Program-made: the position numbers and the translations under genes
NCBI GenBank assembly: GCA_016926505.1
Contig: JAFGOM010000087.1
Span: 1 to 35,787, forward strand
Length of the DNA stretch: 35,787 nucleotides
Direction: 5' to 3'
DNA from: Methanospirillaceae archaeon
GTDB lineage: Archaea; Halobacteriota; Methanomicrobia; Methanomicrobiales; Methanospirillaceae
In this document: in pieces, positions 8,832 through 18,230 of the stretch
How the letters are laid out: the number at the start of each line of letters is the position of its first letter
Numbering within the stretch: the stretch's first letter is position 1
The notes under the pieces: model-generated
Told to the model about the DNA's origin: nothing
Seen by the model: the letters and a program-made list of their open reading frames with translations, nothing else
Databases searched by the model: none

Positions 8832-9956
8832 ATGAACGTATATTCAGATATTATGAGCAGAGTTCTGGTCACCACAAAAACAGAATACCTCTCCTGCCTT
8901 CTCCGATACCATAAAGTTGGCTCAAAGTCTGTTCGGTACGAACCCGTGTTGTATTTCGGCAGAGATATTCCGGATTCAGGAGGGCATATATTTGGTGGAG
9001 CTGTCAAACTCCAACGGCTATATGAACATTTTCCTGTATCACAAGAAAAGTGTAACATTCTTTATCTGGTTAGTAGCTCACAACCTCCTTACACAGATAT
9101 TCTGATACAAAAAGCAAAAAAAAGGGGTGTGAAAATAGTCTGGAACCAGAACGGGGTATCATATCCTGCCAGCGAACCACAGAAATGGAATAAAATTAAT
9201 AAAGATTATAAAAAACGAATCCACAAGGCTGATTATGTCATTTACCAGAGCTTGTTCTGCAAAAGCAGTGCAGATGAATTCCTCGGTGTTTTTGAAGGAC
9301 CACAGAGTATCATTTATAATTGTGTTGACACCGGTTTTTTTACTCCAAGCAAAAATCCGGACATTTCACGCCCACTAACACTCCTGCTAGGAGGAAACCA
9401 GTACAGGAAATACCGGCTTGAAACAGCACTTTATACGATTGCAAAGATTAAACAAGAGATTCCTGATGTTAGGCTTATTGTTACCGGAACGGTGGCCTGG
9501 GACGGGAAAAGAAAGGATTCCTGTATGAAGGAAGTCCAACAGGTAATTCAACATCTTGGCATTACAAAAAACGTTGAATTTACGGGTAAATATTCTCAAA
9601 AAGATGCACCGGATCTCTATAGCCGGGCAGATATTCTTCTCCATACGAAATGGAGAGATCCATGCCCGGGTCTTGTCATCGAGGCAATGAGTTGCGGTCT
9701 GCCTATTATATACTCAAAAAGCGGGGGGCTTCCAGAACTTGTAGCAGATGATGCCGGGATTGGCATTCCTGCAAAAGGAGACTGGGATAGTATCGATCCC
9801 CCTGATCCAGAACTTCTCTGCAATGCTGTGCTGCAAGTAGCACAGAAATTGGATTGGTACTCACAAAATGCCCGAAGACTGGCAGTAACAAAATTTGACC
9901 TCAAGGACTTTATTTCATCACATGAGAAGATATTTAAGGAGATACTTGAATTGTGA
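8832..9956 (+). CDS. GT4-family glycosyltransferase
   Basis: A 374-aa GT-B glycosyltransferase. The C-terminal domain is well formed: TLLLGGNQYRKYRLETAL, VRLIVTGT, a VEFTGKYSQKDAPDLYSRADILLHT segment, then PCPGLVIEAMSCGLPIIYSKSGGLPELV, the GT4 donor-binding element. The N-terminal half is shorter than usual and contains GRDIPDSGGHIFGGAVKLQRL, the GG acceptor loop. ATG 8832 has GGTGG at 8823-8827; an alternative ATG lies at 8853. Its stop overlaps the next gene as GTGA, so the two are probably translationally coupled. Confidence 0.88.
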   Translation: MNVYSDIMSRVLVTTKTEYLSCLLRYHKVGSKSVRYEPVLYFGRDIPDSGGHIFGGAVKLQRLYEHFPVSQEKCNILYLVSSSQPPYTDILIQKAKKRGVKIVWNQNGVSYPASEPQKWNKINKDYKKRIHKADYVIYQSLFCKSSADEFLGVFEGPQSIIYNCVDTGFFTPSKNPDISRPLTLLLGGNQYRKYRLETALYTIAKIKQEIPDVRLIVTGTVAWDGKRKDSCMKEVQQVIQHLGITKNVEFTGKYSQKDAPDLYSRADILLHTKWRDPCPGLVIEAMSCGLPIIYSKSGGLPELVADDAGIGIPAKGDWDSIDPPDPELLCNAVLQVAQKLDWYSQNARRLAVTKFDLKDFISSHEKIFKEILEL

Positions 9957-10714
9957 TACACCCAATCATTCAATCATTCTATCGATCGATCTTTTACCTC
10001 GTTCCGGAAAAGATGATTATCTGTGTATTTAGATACTACCTGTCTCACCTTACCCAATTTGGAAATACGCAAAGAGCTATACGGATTATCTGCCAATTGC
10101 AGGACCTGCTCCATACTGCATTAAATACCACGGCTATTAGGAATGAGCCGGGTGGCATTCATCCTAAACACAGAATTATGCAGTACCACTCTTTTTTTAC
10201 AGACAGGATTCATTTGGGTGACAGAGTGCTTGATATCGGGTGTGGCAATGGTGCACTTGCATACTCGGTTGCTCAAAAAGCAGGCGGTATCGTTACCGCA
10301 ATTGATATCTCAAAAACTGCAATTGATACAGCCAATAGAATGCACAAACACGATAATATCAGATATATCTGTGGAGATGCCCTGGATAATATACCAGAAG
10401 GAGAATATGACGTTCTTATCATGTCCAATGTACTTGAACATATACAGAACAGAACCGGTTTTTTGCGCAGCCTGGCTGCTCACTTTCCAAAAGCCCGGTA
10501 TCTCCTGCGGGTGCCACGAAAAGACCGACATTGGAGCGTTTATTATCGGGAGGAACTAGGATTATACACTCTTCTTGACGAAACACATTGTATTGAATAC
10601 ACTCCTGACTTATTTAACAGGGAGCTGGAGACTTCCGGTCTTACTATCGTGTATACTGAATTTGCCTGGGAAGAAATATGGGCTGAAGCCAGGAGACAAG
10701 AACATGCCGGGTAA
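9953..10714 (+). CDS. Class I SAM-dependent methyltransferase
   Basis: A 253-aa enzyme with a roughly 80-residue N-terminal helical extension, then VLDIGCGNGALAYSVAQKAG (motif I), TAIDISKTAI (SAM ribose acid), ICGDALDNIP, and VLIMSNVLEHI, the classical order for Methyltransf_11/23 proteins such as UbiG-like O-methyltransferases. The start is GTG at 9953, overlapping the upstream stop. The gene's own 3' end overlaps the next start by 11 nt. The extension may bind a lipid carrier or partner, but nothing in sequence proves that. Confidence 0.83.
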   Translation: MIHPIIQSFYRSIFYLVPEKMIICVFRYYLSHLTQFGNTQRAIRIICQLQDLLHTALNTTAIRNEPGGIHPKHRIMQYHSFFTDRIHLGDRVLDIGCGNGALAYSVAQKAGGIVTAIDISKTAIDTANRMHKHDNIRYICGDALDNIPEGEYDVLIMSNVLEHIQNRTGFLRSLAAHFPKARYLLRVPRKDRHWSVYYREELGLYTLLDETHCIEYTPDLFNRELETSGLTIVYTEFAWEEIWAEARRQEHAG

Positions 10715-11750
10715 TCCAAAAGTCACGGTATTAATGTCGGTTTATAATGGGGAGCGGTATCTCGATGAAGCCGTCAGAAGCATACTAAACCAGACATTTA
10801 CCGACTTTGAATTTCTTATCATCGATGATGCCTCAACTGACAGGACTTCTGAAATCCTGCACACTTATACCGATCCACGGATGAAAATCGTATTAAATGA
10901 GACCAACATGGGACTGACTCGATCACTTAACAGAGGTCTTGGACTGGCAAAAGGAGAATATATTGCAAGAATGGATGCCGATGACATCAGTCTTCCGGAA
11001 CGGTTACAGGTTCAGGTCTCATTCATGGAAAAAAATTCCCGTGTTTCGGTATGCGGCTGCTGGGTAAAACTTCTCGGGATCCATTGGAATTCAATCCAGA
11101 AATTTCCGATTGGTGATGAAGAGATAAAATGCAATCATTTATTTAATTGCCAAATTGCGCATCCTTCTGCCGTAATCCGAAAGGAGATACTGGATAACGA
11201 ACATCTTTCCTATAATGCAGATTTCAAAAAATCCCAGGATTATGAGTTTTGGGTACGGATCTCTCATAACCACTCTTTTGAAAATATTGGCAGAGTGTTG
11301 GTTCACCGTCGCATCCATCCTGATGCGATCAGTCAGCACTCATTTTCTGACCAGCAATCGTATGCCAATATGGTCCGCAAATGCCAGATAGAAGATATTT
11401 TTAAGATTAATCCGGAAAAATCCGAACTAAAAATCCATTACTCTCTGAGTAACCTTGACTTTTTTCCATCGAAAGAATATCTGCTTGCTGTCAATTCCTG
11501 GCTATTAAAACTTAAATCGACAAATAAAACAAGAAAAGTGTTTGCAGATTCAGTAATGTCAGTAATTGTTAGTGAAAAGTGGTTCCTGGCATGTAAAGGA
11601 ACAACAAAACTTGGATTATGGACATGGAAAAAATTCTGGTCATCGCCGCTATCAGAGGAGGTAAGAATATCAATCCCGATTCAGTGGTATTTCCTTATGC
11701 TTTGTGCACTAAAAATAGATCTCAAATCTCTCAGAAGATTTTATCTCTGA
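10704..11750 (+). CDS. GT2-family glycosyltransferase (GT-A fold)
   Basis: A 348-aa inverting GT-A enzyme. VTVLMSVYNGERYLDEAVRSIL opens the nucleotide-binding half, FEFLIIDDASTDRT carries the first acidic pair, and the metal-binding DXD is in ARMDADDISLPERL. A QIAHPSAVIRK acceptor-side segment and KKSQDYEFWVRIS complete the typical GT2 sequence. The start at ATG 10704 is preferred because it directly precedes the conserved fold and has GGAGA upstream. An in-frame ATG at 10575 would add 43 unrelated residues and overlap the upstream gene far more. Confidence 0.9.
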   Translation: MPGNPKVTVLMSVYNGERYLDEAVRSILNQTFTDFEFLIIDDASTDRTSEILHTYTDPRMKIVLNETNMGLTRSLNRGLGLAKGEYIARMDADDISLPERLQVQVSFMEKNSRVSVCGCWVKLLGIHWNSIQKFPIGDEEIKCNHLFNCQIAHPSAVIRKEILDNEHLSYNADFKKSQDYEFWVRISHNHSFENIGRVLVHRRIHPDAISQHSFSDQQSYANMVRKCQIEDIFKINPEKSELKIHYSLSNLDFFPSKEYLLAVNSWLLKLKSTNKTRKVFADSVMSVIVSEKWFLACKGTTKLGLWTWKKFWSSPLSEEVRISIPIQWYFLMLCALKIDLKSLRRFYL

Positions 11751-11785
11751 ATTTAAATGAAAAGAAAGAACGAATTAAAAATTGA

Positions 11786-12643
11786 ATGAAATCATACAAA
11801 GTTAACAATAATGTGCCACAAATATCCGTAATACTTCCAACATATAACCGCTCATCGATAATAAAAAACGCGATTAACAGTGTCATCACACAATCTTTTA
11901 CTGACTGGGAATTACTCATAATTGATGACTGCTCTCAGGATGATACTGCCTCAATTATCGAACCATATCTACTTTCTTATCCTGCAATATTTTATTATAA
12001 AAATGAAATGAATCTTGGTCTTCCACGAAGCAGAAACAAAGGGATTAAAATCGCTAAAGGTAAGTATGTCTTTTTTATTGAAGATGATCTCGTCCTCGAC
12101 AAAAACTGTTTATCCAACCTGTTTGATGCCGTAACAAATTCATTTGAAAAAGAAAAAATTGGGGGTGTATGTCCCAGACTCATTGAAAAAAATGTCCCGG
12201 TAATCCATCCGAATAAACCGTTTATAACAAATAAGATGACTGGAGAGATAGATCTTAATTATACAATAAAACTTCCTGATGTGGTTAAGATTGAAAGTGC
12301 ACATGCCTGTACATTATACAAACGAAACCTGTTGCTGAAGATCAAAGGATACAGGGAGAACAGGTATAAAGGGAATTATGCCTACGAAGATGTTGATCTA
12401 AATAGAAGAATTCTAAATATGGGTTGCTTGTTACTATTCCAACCAAAAGCGGTTGCGTATCACAATAAAATAGAAACTGGTGGATGCAGGGTCACCTCAA
12501 ATACAAGAGAAAAATATTACTATTACCGGAATTATGTAATATTTATACTATCTAATTATGGATTTTCTGCCCCTTTTATGGTTGCAGGAAAATGCTTCCT
12601 TGATTTAAAAAAATTGGGGGAATATATACTATTTTACAGATAA
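11786..12643 (+). CDS. GT2-family glycosyltransferase (GT-A fold)
   Basis: A 285-aa GT2 enzyme. It starts with ISVILPTYNRSSIIKNAINSV, has LLIIDDCSQDDT for the first acidic site, FFIEDDLVLD in the DXD position and the YAYEDVDLNRRI motif expected to supply the catalytic base (ED). It is the last gene of the plus-strand glycan run; a short A/T-rich stretch of about 60 bp separates it from the convergent glycosyltransferase. Codon use is very A/T-rich compared with the mcr and mtr genes, consistent with a variable, perhaps transferred, surface-glycan locus. Confidence 0.9.
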   Translation: MKSYKVNNNVPQISVILPTYNRSSIIKNAINSVITQSFTDWELLIIDDCSQDDTASIIEPYLLSYPAIFYYKNEMNLGLPRSRNKGIKIAKGKYVFFIEDDLVLDKNCLSNLFDAVTNSFEKEKIGGVCPRLIEKNVPVIHPNKPFITNKMTGEIDLNYTIKLPDVVKIESAHACTLYKRNLLLKIKGYRENRYKGNYAYEDVDLNRRILNMGCLLLFQPKAVAYHNKIETGGCRVTSNTREKYYYYRNYVIFILSNYGFSAPFMVAGKCFLDLKKLGEYILFYR

Positions 12644-12704
12644 TAATAATATCATGACTGGAACCACAAACAAGTGATTTCAATAACATATTAGTTTATA
12701 TATA

Positions 12705-13793
12705 TTAATACATCCTGCCAGCTGCAACTCTCCGATATACATCTTCCATCTGTTCTGCCGCTTTCTCCCAGCTGAATTTTTTACTCTGGACAAACCCTCT
12801 CTGAATCATATCTGTCCGAAATACATCATCAGAGAGAACCCGTTCAATAGCCTGGGCCAGGATATCTATATCTTCGGGTGGAACCATAACTGCTGCATCA
12901 CCGGCTACCTCAGGAATTGATGTGTTTTTTGAGGTAATCACCGGGCATCCACAGGCCATGGCCTCAAGAACAGGTAAACCGAAACCCTCATATGAAGATG
13001 GAAAAACAAAGAGATCCGCAGCATTGTAATAAAGCGGAAGAGAATCTTCAGGTACATACCCCGTAAAAATGACTGATCCTTTAAGATGTAACGTATCAAT
13101 TAACCTACACATCTCCTCGCGACCACCAGCCCATTGGGGATTTCCAACCTTAATCAATGCACAATCAGGCATCCTTTCCCTAACCTTTGAAAAAGCGATA
13201 AGAATGGTATTAACATTTTTTCGTGGTTCTTCTGAACCCACATAGAGAATCACTTTAGTCCGGGAGGAGAGGTTATGACTTTTTAAAATTTCTTTATCAG
13301 GTTTTGGATAATACTGGGAATGATTTACCCCATTATAGACCACAAAAACCTTCTCTTCTGGATATGATAAAAAACGCACAATCTCTGCTTTGGAGAATTG
13401 TGACCCCGTGACAATAAAATCAGCTTTTTTCAGAGACTCCATATTTAGACGTAAGAGGGCTGATTTCTTATTATAATAGAGAGATTCAATGAGATCATGA
13501 CATGAGATGAGTATCGGATCGGAACCACAATATGGCTGAACGAATGCATAATCCTGAAAAGTAATATGCTTTATATTTCCTTTTTTAATCTTTTCCCTTA
13601 CAATCAAAGGATAAAAATACCTTTTTATGGCATATTCAATAATTGTATTTCGTATAGGTACTGGATATTGTATCGTATTAAAAGAAAAATCGCGTATCCG
13701 AGGTGTAATTTCACGGCTGACCTTTAACACTCCGAACACCTGTTGGGTAGCAGGCCCACAAATCAGGTCAATTTCTCTATGTTGCAACATCAT
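12705..13793 (-). CDS. GT4-family glycosyltransferase (mannosyltransferase-like)
   Basis: A 362-aa GT-B enzyme on the minus strand. The C-terminal domain is textbook: ILYVGSEEPRKNVNTILIAF, VIFTGYVPEDSLPLYYNAADLFVFPSSYEGFGLPVLEAMACGCPVITS, with the E-x7-E donor motif complete (EGFGLPVLE). This type is common among mannosyl- and rhamnosyltransferases. The N-terminus is short (MMLQHREIDLICGP) and lacks a first strand with a glycine loop, so a few residues of the acceptor domain may be missing or the start may lie elsewhere. It is downstream of the GDP-fucose-type pathway genes on the same strand, so GDP-sugar use is plausible. Confidence 0.9.
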   Translation of the reverse strand: MMLQHREIDLICGPATQQVFGVLKVSREITPRIRDFSFNTIQYPVPIRNTIIEYAIKRYFYPLIVREKIKKGNIKHITFQDYAFVQPYCGSDPILISCHDLIESLYYNKKSALLRLNMESLKKADFIVTGSQFSKAEIVRFLSYPEEKVFVVYNGVNHSQYYPKPDKEILKSHNLSSRTKVILYVGSEEPRKNVNTILIAFSKVRERMPDCALIKVGNPQWAGGREEMCRLIDTLHLKGSVIFTGYVPEDSLPLYYNAADLFVFPSSYEGFGLPVLEAMACGCPVITSKNTSIPEVAGDAAVMVPPEDIDILAQAIERVLSDDVFRTDMIQRGFVQSKKFSWEKAAEQMEDVYRRVAAGRMY

Positions 13794-13824
13794 TTATACC
13801 TGAAATTGTCACACACTCTTTTCC

Positions 13825-14763
13825 TTACAATACTGTCCCTTCATACCACGCAATCGTCTCCCGCAGCCCCTCCTCAAACGATACCTGCGCCTCAAATGAG
13901 AACCAGTCCCGGGCCCGTGAGACATCGAGATTTCGTCTCGGCTGCCCGTCAGGCTTGCTCGTATCCCAGACAATCTCCCCGGAAAACCCGGTGATATCTG
14001 CAATACAAGTGACAAGGTCACGGATAGAGATCTCCATCCCTGACCCGAGATTGACCGGTTCATCGCCGTCATACCGCTCGCTCGCTAAAACGATTCCCCG
14101 GGCGGCATCATCAACGTACAAAAATTCCCGTGATGCAGACCCGGTCCCCCATACCTCCACAGTGGGAGCATTACTCTCCCGGGCTTCGACGAATTTCCTG
14201 ATTAATGCAGGAATAACATGCGAACTTTCCGGATCAAAATTATCACCCGGCCCGTACAGGTTAACCGGCAGGAGATAGATAGCGTTGAAACAATATTGTC
14301 GCCGGTATGCCTGTGCCTGCACGAGAAGCATCTTCTTTGCAAGGCCGTAGGGAGCATTTGTCTCTTCCGGATATCCATCCCAGAGATCCGCTTCAGAGAA
14401 CGGAACACGGGTAAACTTCGGGTACGCACAGACGGTGCCGACCGCAACGAACTTCTTTACCCCTGCAAGCCGTGCTGCTTCCATGAGTTGTATTCCCATG
14501 ATACAGTTATCGTAGAAGAGCTCTCCCGGATGAGAAAGATTGTACCCGATTCCTCCGACCTTTGCTGCGAGATGAATGACGATATCAACATCTGAAACGA
14601 CCTTCTCACAGTTAGAAAGGAGACGAAGGTCACAGTTATGGCTCCGGGGGATTGTAATATTCTCCTGCAAGGCTCCCCGTGCACGCAGTTCCCGGACGAT
14701 CGATGAACCAAGGAATCCTGCCCCGCCGGTAAGGAGAATATGTTTATCAGTCCAGAAAGACAT
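13825..14763 (-). CDS. fcl: GDP-L-fucose synthase-like NAD(P)-dependent epimerase/reductase
   Basis: Predicted to convert the GDP-4-keto-6-deoxymannose made by the neighbouring dehydratase to GDP-L-fucose or a related 6-deoxyhexose. The 312-aa short-chain dehydrogenase has GGAGFLGS (NAD(P) loop), [12 protein letters not shown] (a GDP-fucose synthase signature), VGTVCAYPK in place of the more usual GSSCIYP, and the catalytic YGLAKK (Y-x3-K). [12 protein letters not shown] and [10 protein letters not shown] also match the family. The ATG at 14763 is preferred to an in-frame ATG at 14790 because it begins right at the Rossmann strand. It lies 35 nt downstream of gmd on the same strand. The Ser-to-Thr change in the catalytic triad position occurs in many homologues. 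Confidence 0.88.
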   Translation of the reverse strand: MSFWTDKHILLTGGAGFLGSSIVRELRARGALQENITIPRSHNCDLRLLSNCEKVVSDVDIVIHLAAKVGGIGYNLSHPGELFYDNCIMGIQLMEAARLAGVKKFVAVGTVCAYPKFTRVPFSEADLWDGYPEETNAPYGLAKKMLLVQAQAYRRQYCFNAIYLLPVNLYGPGDNFDPESSHVIPALIRKFVEARESNAPTVEVWGTGSASREFLYVDDAARGIVLASERYDGDEPVNLGSGMEISIRDLVTCIADITGFSGEIVWDTSKPDGQPRRNLDVSRARDWFSFEAQVSFEEGLRETIAWYEGTVL

Positions 14764-14798
14764 TAAAACCTCGTGACACAAGCCATGCAATCTTCCAT

Positions 14799-16040
14799 CT
14801 ATCTCACCCGGTTTTTGGGATCCAGGTAGTAATTCAGCTGGCTTTTGATGATATCCCTGACCGAATGAGAGACTGAAAACCCGAGACGCTGTATTTTCGA
14901 GGTATCAGAGAAGAGGATCGGAACTTCTGAGGGTCTGAACCGGTCAGGATCAAAGAGAACCGGCACCGTCCCCTTGTCGGTCTTAACCTCTATCCCCTTG
15001 TCATCAAGAGTAAATAAAAGCCCGCGATCAAGCATCGCAGTATCAAGAGCGGTCTTCTCAAAGGCAGTTCCAAAGACAGGAGCAGGATCACTGACAAGGG
15101 GCAGCGAGAATTCCTTCCCGTTTTTCAGGGTAGAGAGAGATTGTATGGTATAGCCTGCTCCCTCGAGAGACAGGAGAATATAACTGATGACCGAGGTCGT
15201 CCGCATCGAGCCCTGGTTATATACATCACCGGCAGCTCCCTCCCTTGCCAGCAGTTCATAGCCCTTCACGATATCCAGGACATGCGACCAGTCACGGAAT
15301 GCGTTCACATTCCCGATAATGATAGCATCGGTCTCATGATGCACCAGTTGTGATACCTGCCGGGTCACGACAGAGGTGACAAACATCCGGCCCCTGCCTG
15401 CTCCCTCGTGATTAAATCCACGGGATACAACCGTGTCAAACCCGTACGTGGAGTGATAGTTACGGCAGAGGTATTCCCCGCAGACCTTGGTCACGGCATA
15501 AGGAGACATCGGCCGTAAGGGATTGGTTTCTTTAATGGGAACTTCAGGAATCTTCTCCGGTTCGGGAAAGATAGTGCCGTATCGTGCCTTTGCCTCTGCA
15601 TACTGCTTTTCCGAACTGATAACAAGTCCATACTCCTCTGATGATCCGGCAAAAACAAGCCGGGTATCAAGATCCTTTATCCTAATCGCTTCAAGAAGGT
15701 TCTGGGTTCCAAGAACATTACTCTGGGTAGTCTCAACCGGGTGCGTAAAGGACCGGGGGACAAATGACTGGGCACCAAGGTGAAAGATGTACTCAGGCTC
15801 TACCTCGTCGATTGCCTGGGCAACCCCGGAAATATCCTCAAAATTGCCTTCCACAAGGTGTAACTCATTCTCAATTGATTTGTTCAGGATGGTCTCCGGG
15901 ATTGAACCATCTGCCCGCCTCCTGATGAGACCATGTACCTCTGCTCCTTTATTGATGAGATCTTTTGCAAGGTACGGACCCACAAACCCGCTGATCCCGG
16001 TTATCAGGATCCGGGTATCCTTCCATGGTGACCCGTTCAT
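14799..16040 (-). CDS. gmd: GDP-mannose 4,6-dehydratase-like protein, long variant
   Basis: First step from GDP-mannose to GDP-6-deoxyhexoses. The SDR core shows [16 protein letters not shown] (NAD(P) loop), [23 protein letters not shown] (Ser/Glu catalytic region), SPYAVTK (Tyr/Lys), [15 protein letters not shown] and [16 protein letters not shown] near the end, the Gmd/Rmd pattern. At 413 aa it is longer than the usual 320-370 aa. There is extra sequence between EEYG and the ETNPLRP loop (about 25 aa) and a large insertion of about 60 aa before the FRPSEVP element. Paired with fcl, the likely product is GDP-L-fucose, but GDP-rhamnose or GDP-talose types cannot be excluded. Confidence 0.87.
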   Translation of the reverse strand: MNGSPWKDTRILITGISGFVGPYLAKDLINKGAEVHGLIRRRADGSIPETILNKSIENELHLVEGNFEDISGVAQAIDEVEPEYIFHLGAQSFVPRSFTHPVETTQSNVLGTQNLLEAIRIKDLDTRLVFAGSSEEYGLVISSEKQYAEAKARYGTIFPEPEKIPEVPIKETNPLRPMSPYAVTKVCGEYLCRNYHSTYGFDTVVSRGFNHEGAGRGRMFVTSVVTRQVSQLVHHETDAIIIGNVNAFRDWSHVLDIVKGYELLAREGAAGDVYNQGSMRTTSVISYILLSLEGAGYTIQSLSTLKNGKEFSLPLVSDPAPVFGTAFEKTALDTAMLDRGLLFTLDDKGIEVKTDKGTVPVLFDPDRFRPSEVPILFSDTSKIQRLGFSVSHSVRDIIKSQLNYYLDPKNRVR

Positions 16041-16732
16041 ACCTATAGATTGTACCGTGATACTATCTCTTCATTTCCTTAAGGAATACTGGAATGAGAC
16101 CGGAAAGGCATGAGTCAGGGATCCACGGGAACGAAAATCGTGCCCGGAGGAAAGAGAAACCATAAAAAACCACAGATTACCGGGAATATACACGGACAGC
16201 ACCGGATATCTATGAAAAGGAAGAGAGAGAATTCGTTTCCGGAATTATACCGGTAACCGGGAGAAACAAAGCAAAATCAGAGACATGCTGCCTTTATCCG
16301 ATAACAGGGGATCGTGGACAGTCTGTGGACAATGCTTTATATTCAATTTTTGGTTAATTGTATATATCATTAATATTTTTTTTCTCGTTTTTATGCACAA
16401 AGAATAAATTAAAACTGAAATGTCATGCAATTTTTGCTTATTTTGTTATCGTGATGACCGATTATTCATGCAGTATTGATTACCAAATCATAACACTTAA
16501 TTACTAAATGAAAGAAAACAAGGACAATACCTGCACAACAGGAATTGGCAGTGCCTTTCTTCTGCCATACCCGGAGGGCACTATCAACAAGACCTTCTCA
16601 TCGAAAAAATCCCCTGACAGGGAAGCCATGCGCACAAATACCTCATAATGAAACAGATCATTTGTACAATCTCGTAACACGTCTTTTTATGTTTATTCAC
16701 ATCCATATAAGGGTAGCGTATAAGAACTCTTT

Positions 16733-16745
16733 GGATATAAAAACC
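16733..16745 (+). promoter_or_regulatory. Candidate archaeal TATA box for the mcr operon
   Basis: GGATATAAAAACC resembles an archaeal TATA box. Transcription would begin about 25 nt downstream, giving a leader of roughly 145 nt before mcrB. Other A/T-rich motifs nearby, such as the one around 16704-16710, could serve instead, so this is a weak call. Confidence 0.35.
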
Positions 16746-16800
16746 TTCCCACAGAATCAAATAAGAAGCCTTAAATCAATACAGGCCTGATATCTTTTCA

Positions 16801-16815
16801 GTCCCAAAAAGGGAC
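16801..16815 (+). promoter_or_regulatory. Small perfect hairpin in the mcr leader
   Basis: GTCCC-AAAAA-GGGAC forms a 5-bp stem with a 5-nt A loop, about 100 nt upstream of the mcrB start and probably inside the mcr leader. It could be an RNA element or a protein site. A short stem of this size can also arise by chance. Confidence 0.3.
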
Positions 16816-16912
16816 ATGTACAGTGACTACCAGAGACAATCAGTGACCAAAAACAAAACAGTATTCAGAGAAAATAACGTACAGGTTTTAAAAGACTAAA
16901 CAGAGGAACCAT

Positions 16913-18223
16913 ATGGCAAAATATTCCGACACAATCGATCTATACGATGATAAGGGAAAACTGCTCAAGAGCAACGTTACCTTAGAAAAGATCAGCCCCT
17001 GTGTAAACAAGGGTATCTTAAAGACCATCGACATGACCAAGAGGACTGCAGCAGTCAACCTTGGCGGCGTCGAGAAAGGATTAAAAACCGGTGCTATCGG
17101 AAAACACCAGGTCATCAAGGGCCGTGAACTCGACCTTGACATCTCCGGACATGCAGGAGCTATCAAGGAGAAGATCTTTAAGATGCTTCAGGTTCAGGAA
17201 GGCGACGACACCGAGATCAAGTCACTTGCAGGAGGCAAACTGCTTCTCTGTACCGTGCCCTCATCCCGTCTTGCAGCCGCGGCAACCTACGATGCAACCA
17301 CAACAGCCATTGCATCTGCAGCAACCTATGCAATCATCGACGAGTTTGATGTTGACATGTTCAACGGGTCAACCGTCAAGGCAGCAGTCTGGGGCAGCTA
17401 CCCGCAGACCATGGACATGGTCGGCGGAGCGGTCGCAGGTATCATGTCAATCCCCCAGAACAACGAAGGTCTTGGGTACGCACTCCGTAACATCCAGGCA
17501 AACCACGCCGTTATGATCACGAACCGGAACGCCATGCAGGGTGCTGCCCTGTGTTCTATTTATGAACAGGCAGGAGAGTTCGAGATGGGTGCCGCAATCG
17601 GACCGTTCGAGCGTGCCCAGCTGCTCCTGCTCGGTTACCAGGGACTGAATGCAAACAACCTGGTCTACGATCTCGTCTCAAAGAACGGTAAGACCGGAAC
17701 CATCGGTACGGTTGTTCAGAGCCTTGTTGAGCGTGCCATCGAGGACAAGGTCATTGTACCAGGCAAGAAGGGACCAAGCGGATACACTTTCTACGAGACA
17801 AAGGATCCAATGCTCTGGAACGCATACAACGCTGCAGGAACCCTTGCCGCAACCATGGTGAACTGTGGTGCCGGCCGGTTTGCCCAGGCAGTATCTTCAA
17901 CCCTGCTGTACTACAACGACTTAATTGAGCACGAGACCGGCCTGCCGGGTTGTGACTATGGTCGTGTCATGGGTGTAGCAGTCGGATTCTCATTCTTCAG
18001 CCACTCCATCTATGGTGGCGGCGGACCGGGTGTCTTTAACGGAAACCACGTCGTTACCCGTCACGCAGCAGGTGTAGGTATGCCCTGTATCGTTGCAGCC
18101 TGTGCCCTTGATGCCGGTACCCAGATGTTCTCACCGGAAGACACATCCAAGATCTACCAGGACACCTTCGGTCAGTTCGACGAGTTTGCAAAACCAATCC
18201 AGAACGTTGCAGCCGGAGTTTAA
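16913..18223 (+). CDS. mcrB: Methyl-coenzyme M reductase beta subunit
   Basis: Beta subunit of the alpha2-beta2-gamma2 enzyme that reduces methyl-CoM with coenzyme B to methane and the heterodisulfide. The 436-aa length is standard. HSIYGGGGPGVFNGNH places Tyr367 at the position of the active-site tyrosine known in the Methanothermobacter enzyme. AGRFAQAVSSTLLYYND and LDAGTQMFSPE are family hallmarks. The ATG at 16913 has GAGGA at 16903-16907. It is the first gene of a five-gene operon and its codon use is strongly biased, as expected for one of the most abundant proteins of a methanogen. Confidence 0.98.
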   Translation: MAKYSDTIDLYDDKGKLLKSNVTLEKISPCVNKGILKTIDMTKRTAAVNLGGVEKGLKTGAIGKHQVIKGRELDLDISGHAGAIKEKIFKMLQVQEGDDTEIKSLAGGKLLLCTVPSSRLAAAATYDATTTAIASAATYAIIDEFDVDMFNGSTVKAAVWGSYPQTMDMVGGAVAGIMSIPQNNEGLGYALRNIQANHAVMITNRNAMQGAALCSIYEQAGEFEMGAAIGPFERAQLLLLGYQGLNANNLVYDLVSKNGKTGTIGTVVQSLVERAIEDKVIVPGKKGPSGYTFYETKDPMLWNAYNAAGTLAATMVNCGAGRFAQAVSSTLLYYNDLIEHETGLPGCDYGRVMGVAVGFSFFSHSIYGGGGPGVFNGNHVVTRHAAGVGMPCIVAACALDAGTQMFSPEDTSKIYQDTFGQFDEFAKPIQNVAAGV

Positions 18224-18230
18224 CCGCACC

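Larger units (their letters stand above)
16041..16912 (+). other. Intergenic region upstream of mcrB
   Basis: About 870 bases between the divergent gmd and mcrB starts. I see no convincing gene: an open frame at 16545-16790 has no family resemblance and no ribosome site. The middle (about 16330-16400) is very A/T-rich. The right end should contain the mcr promoter and a long leader; a TATA-like element and a small hairpin are listed separately. Nothing else is recognised. Confidence 0.6.

Noticed and set aside
16545-16790. Open frame of 81 codons between gmd and mcrB
   Set aside because: No ribosome site, no recognisable family and ordinary composition for non-coding sequence; it probably overlaps the mcr promoter region.
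18093-18230. Upstream extension of mcrD
   Set aside because: The added residues are mcrB sequence in another frame; McrD homology starts at about 18231-18246.
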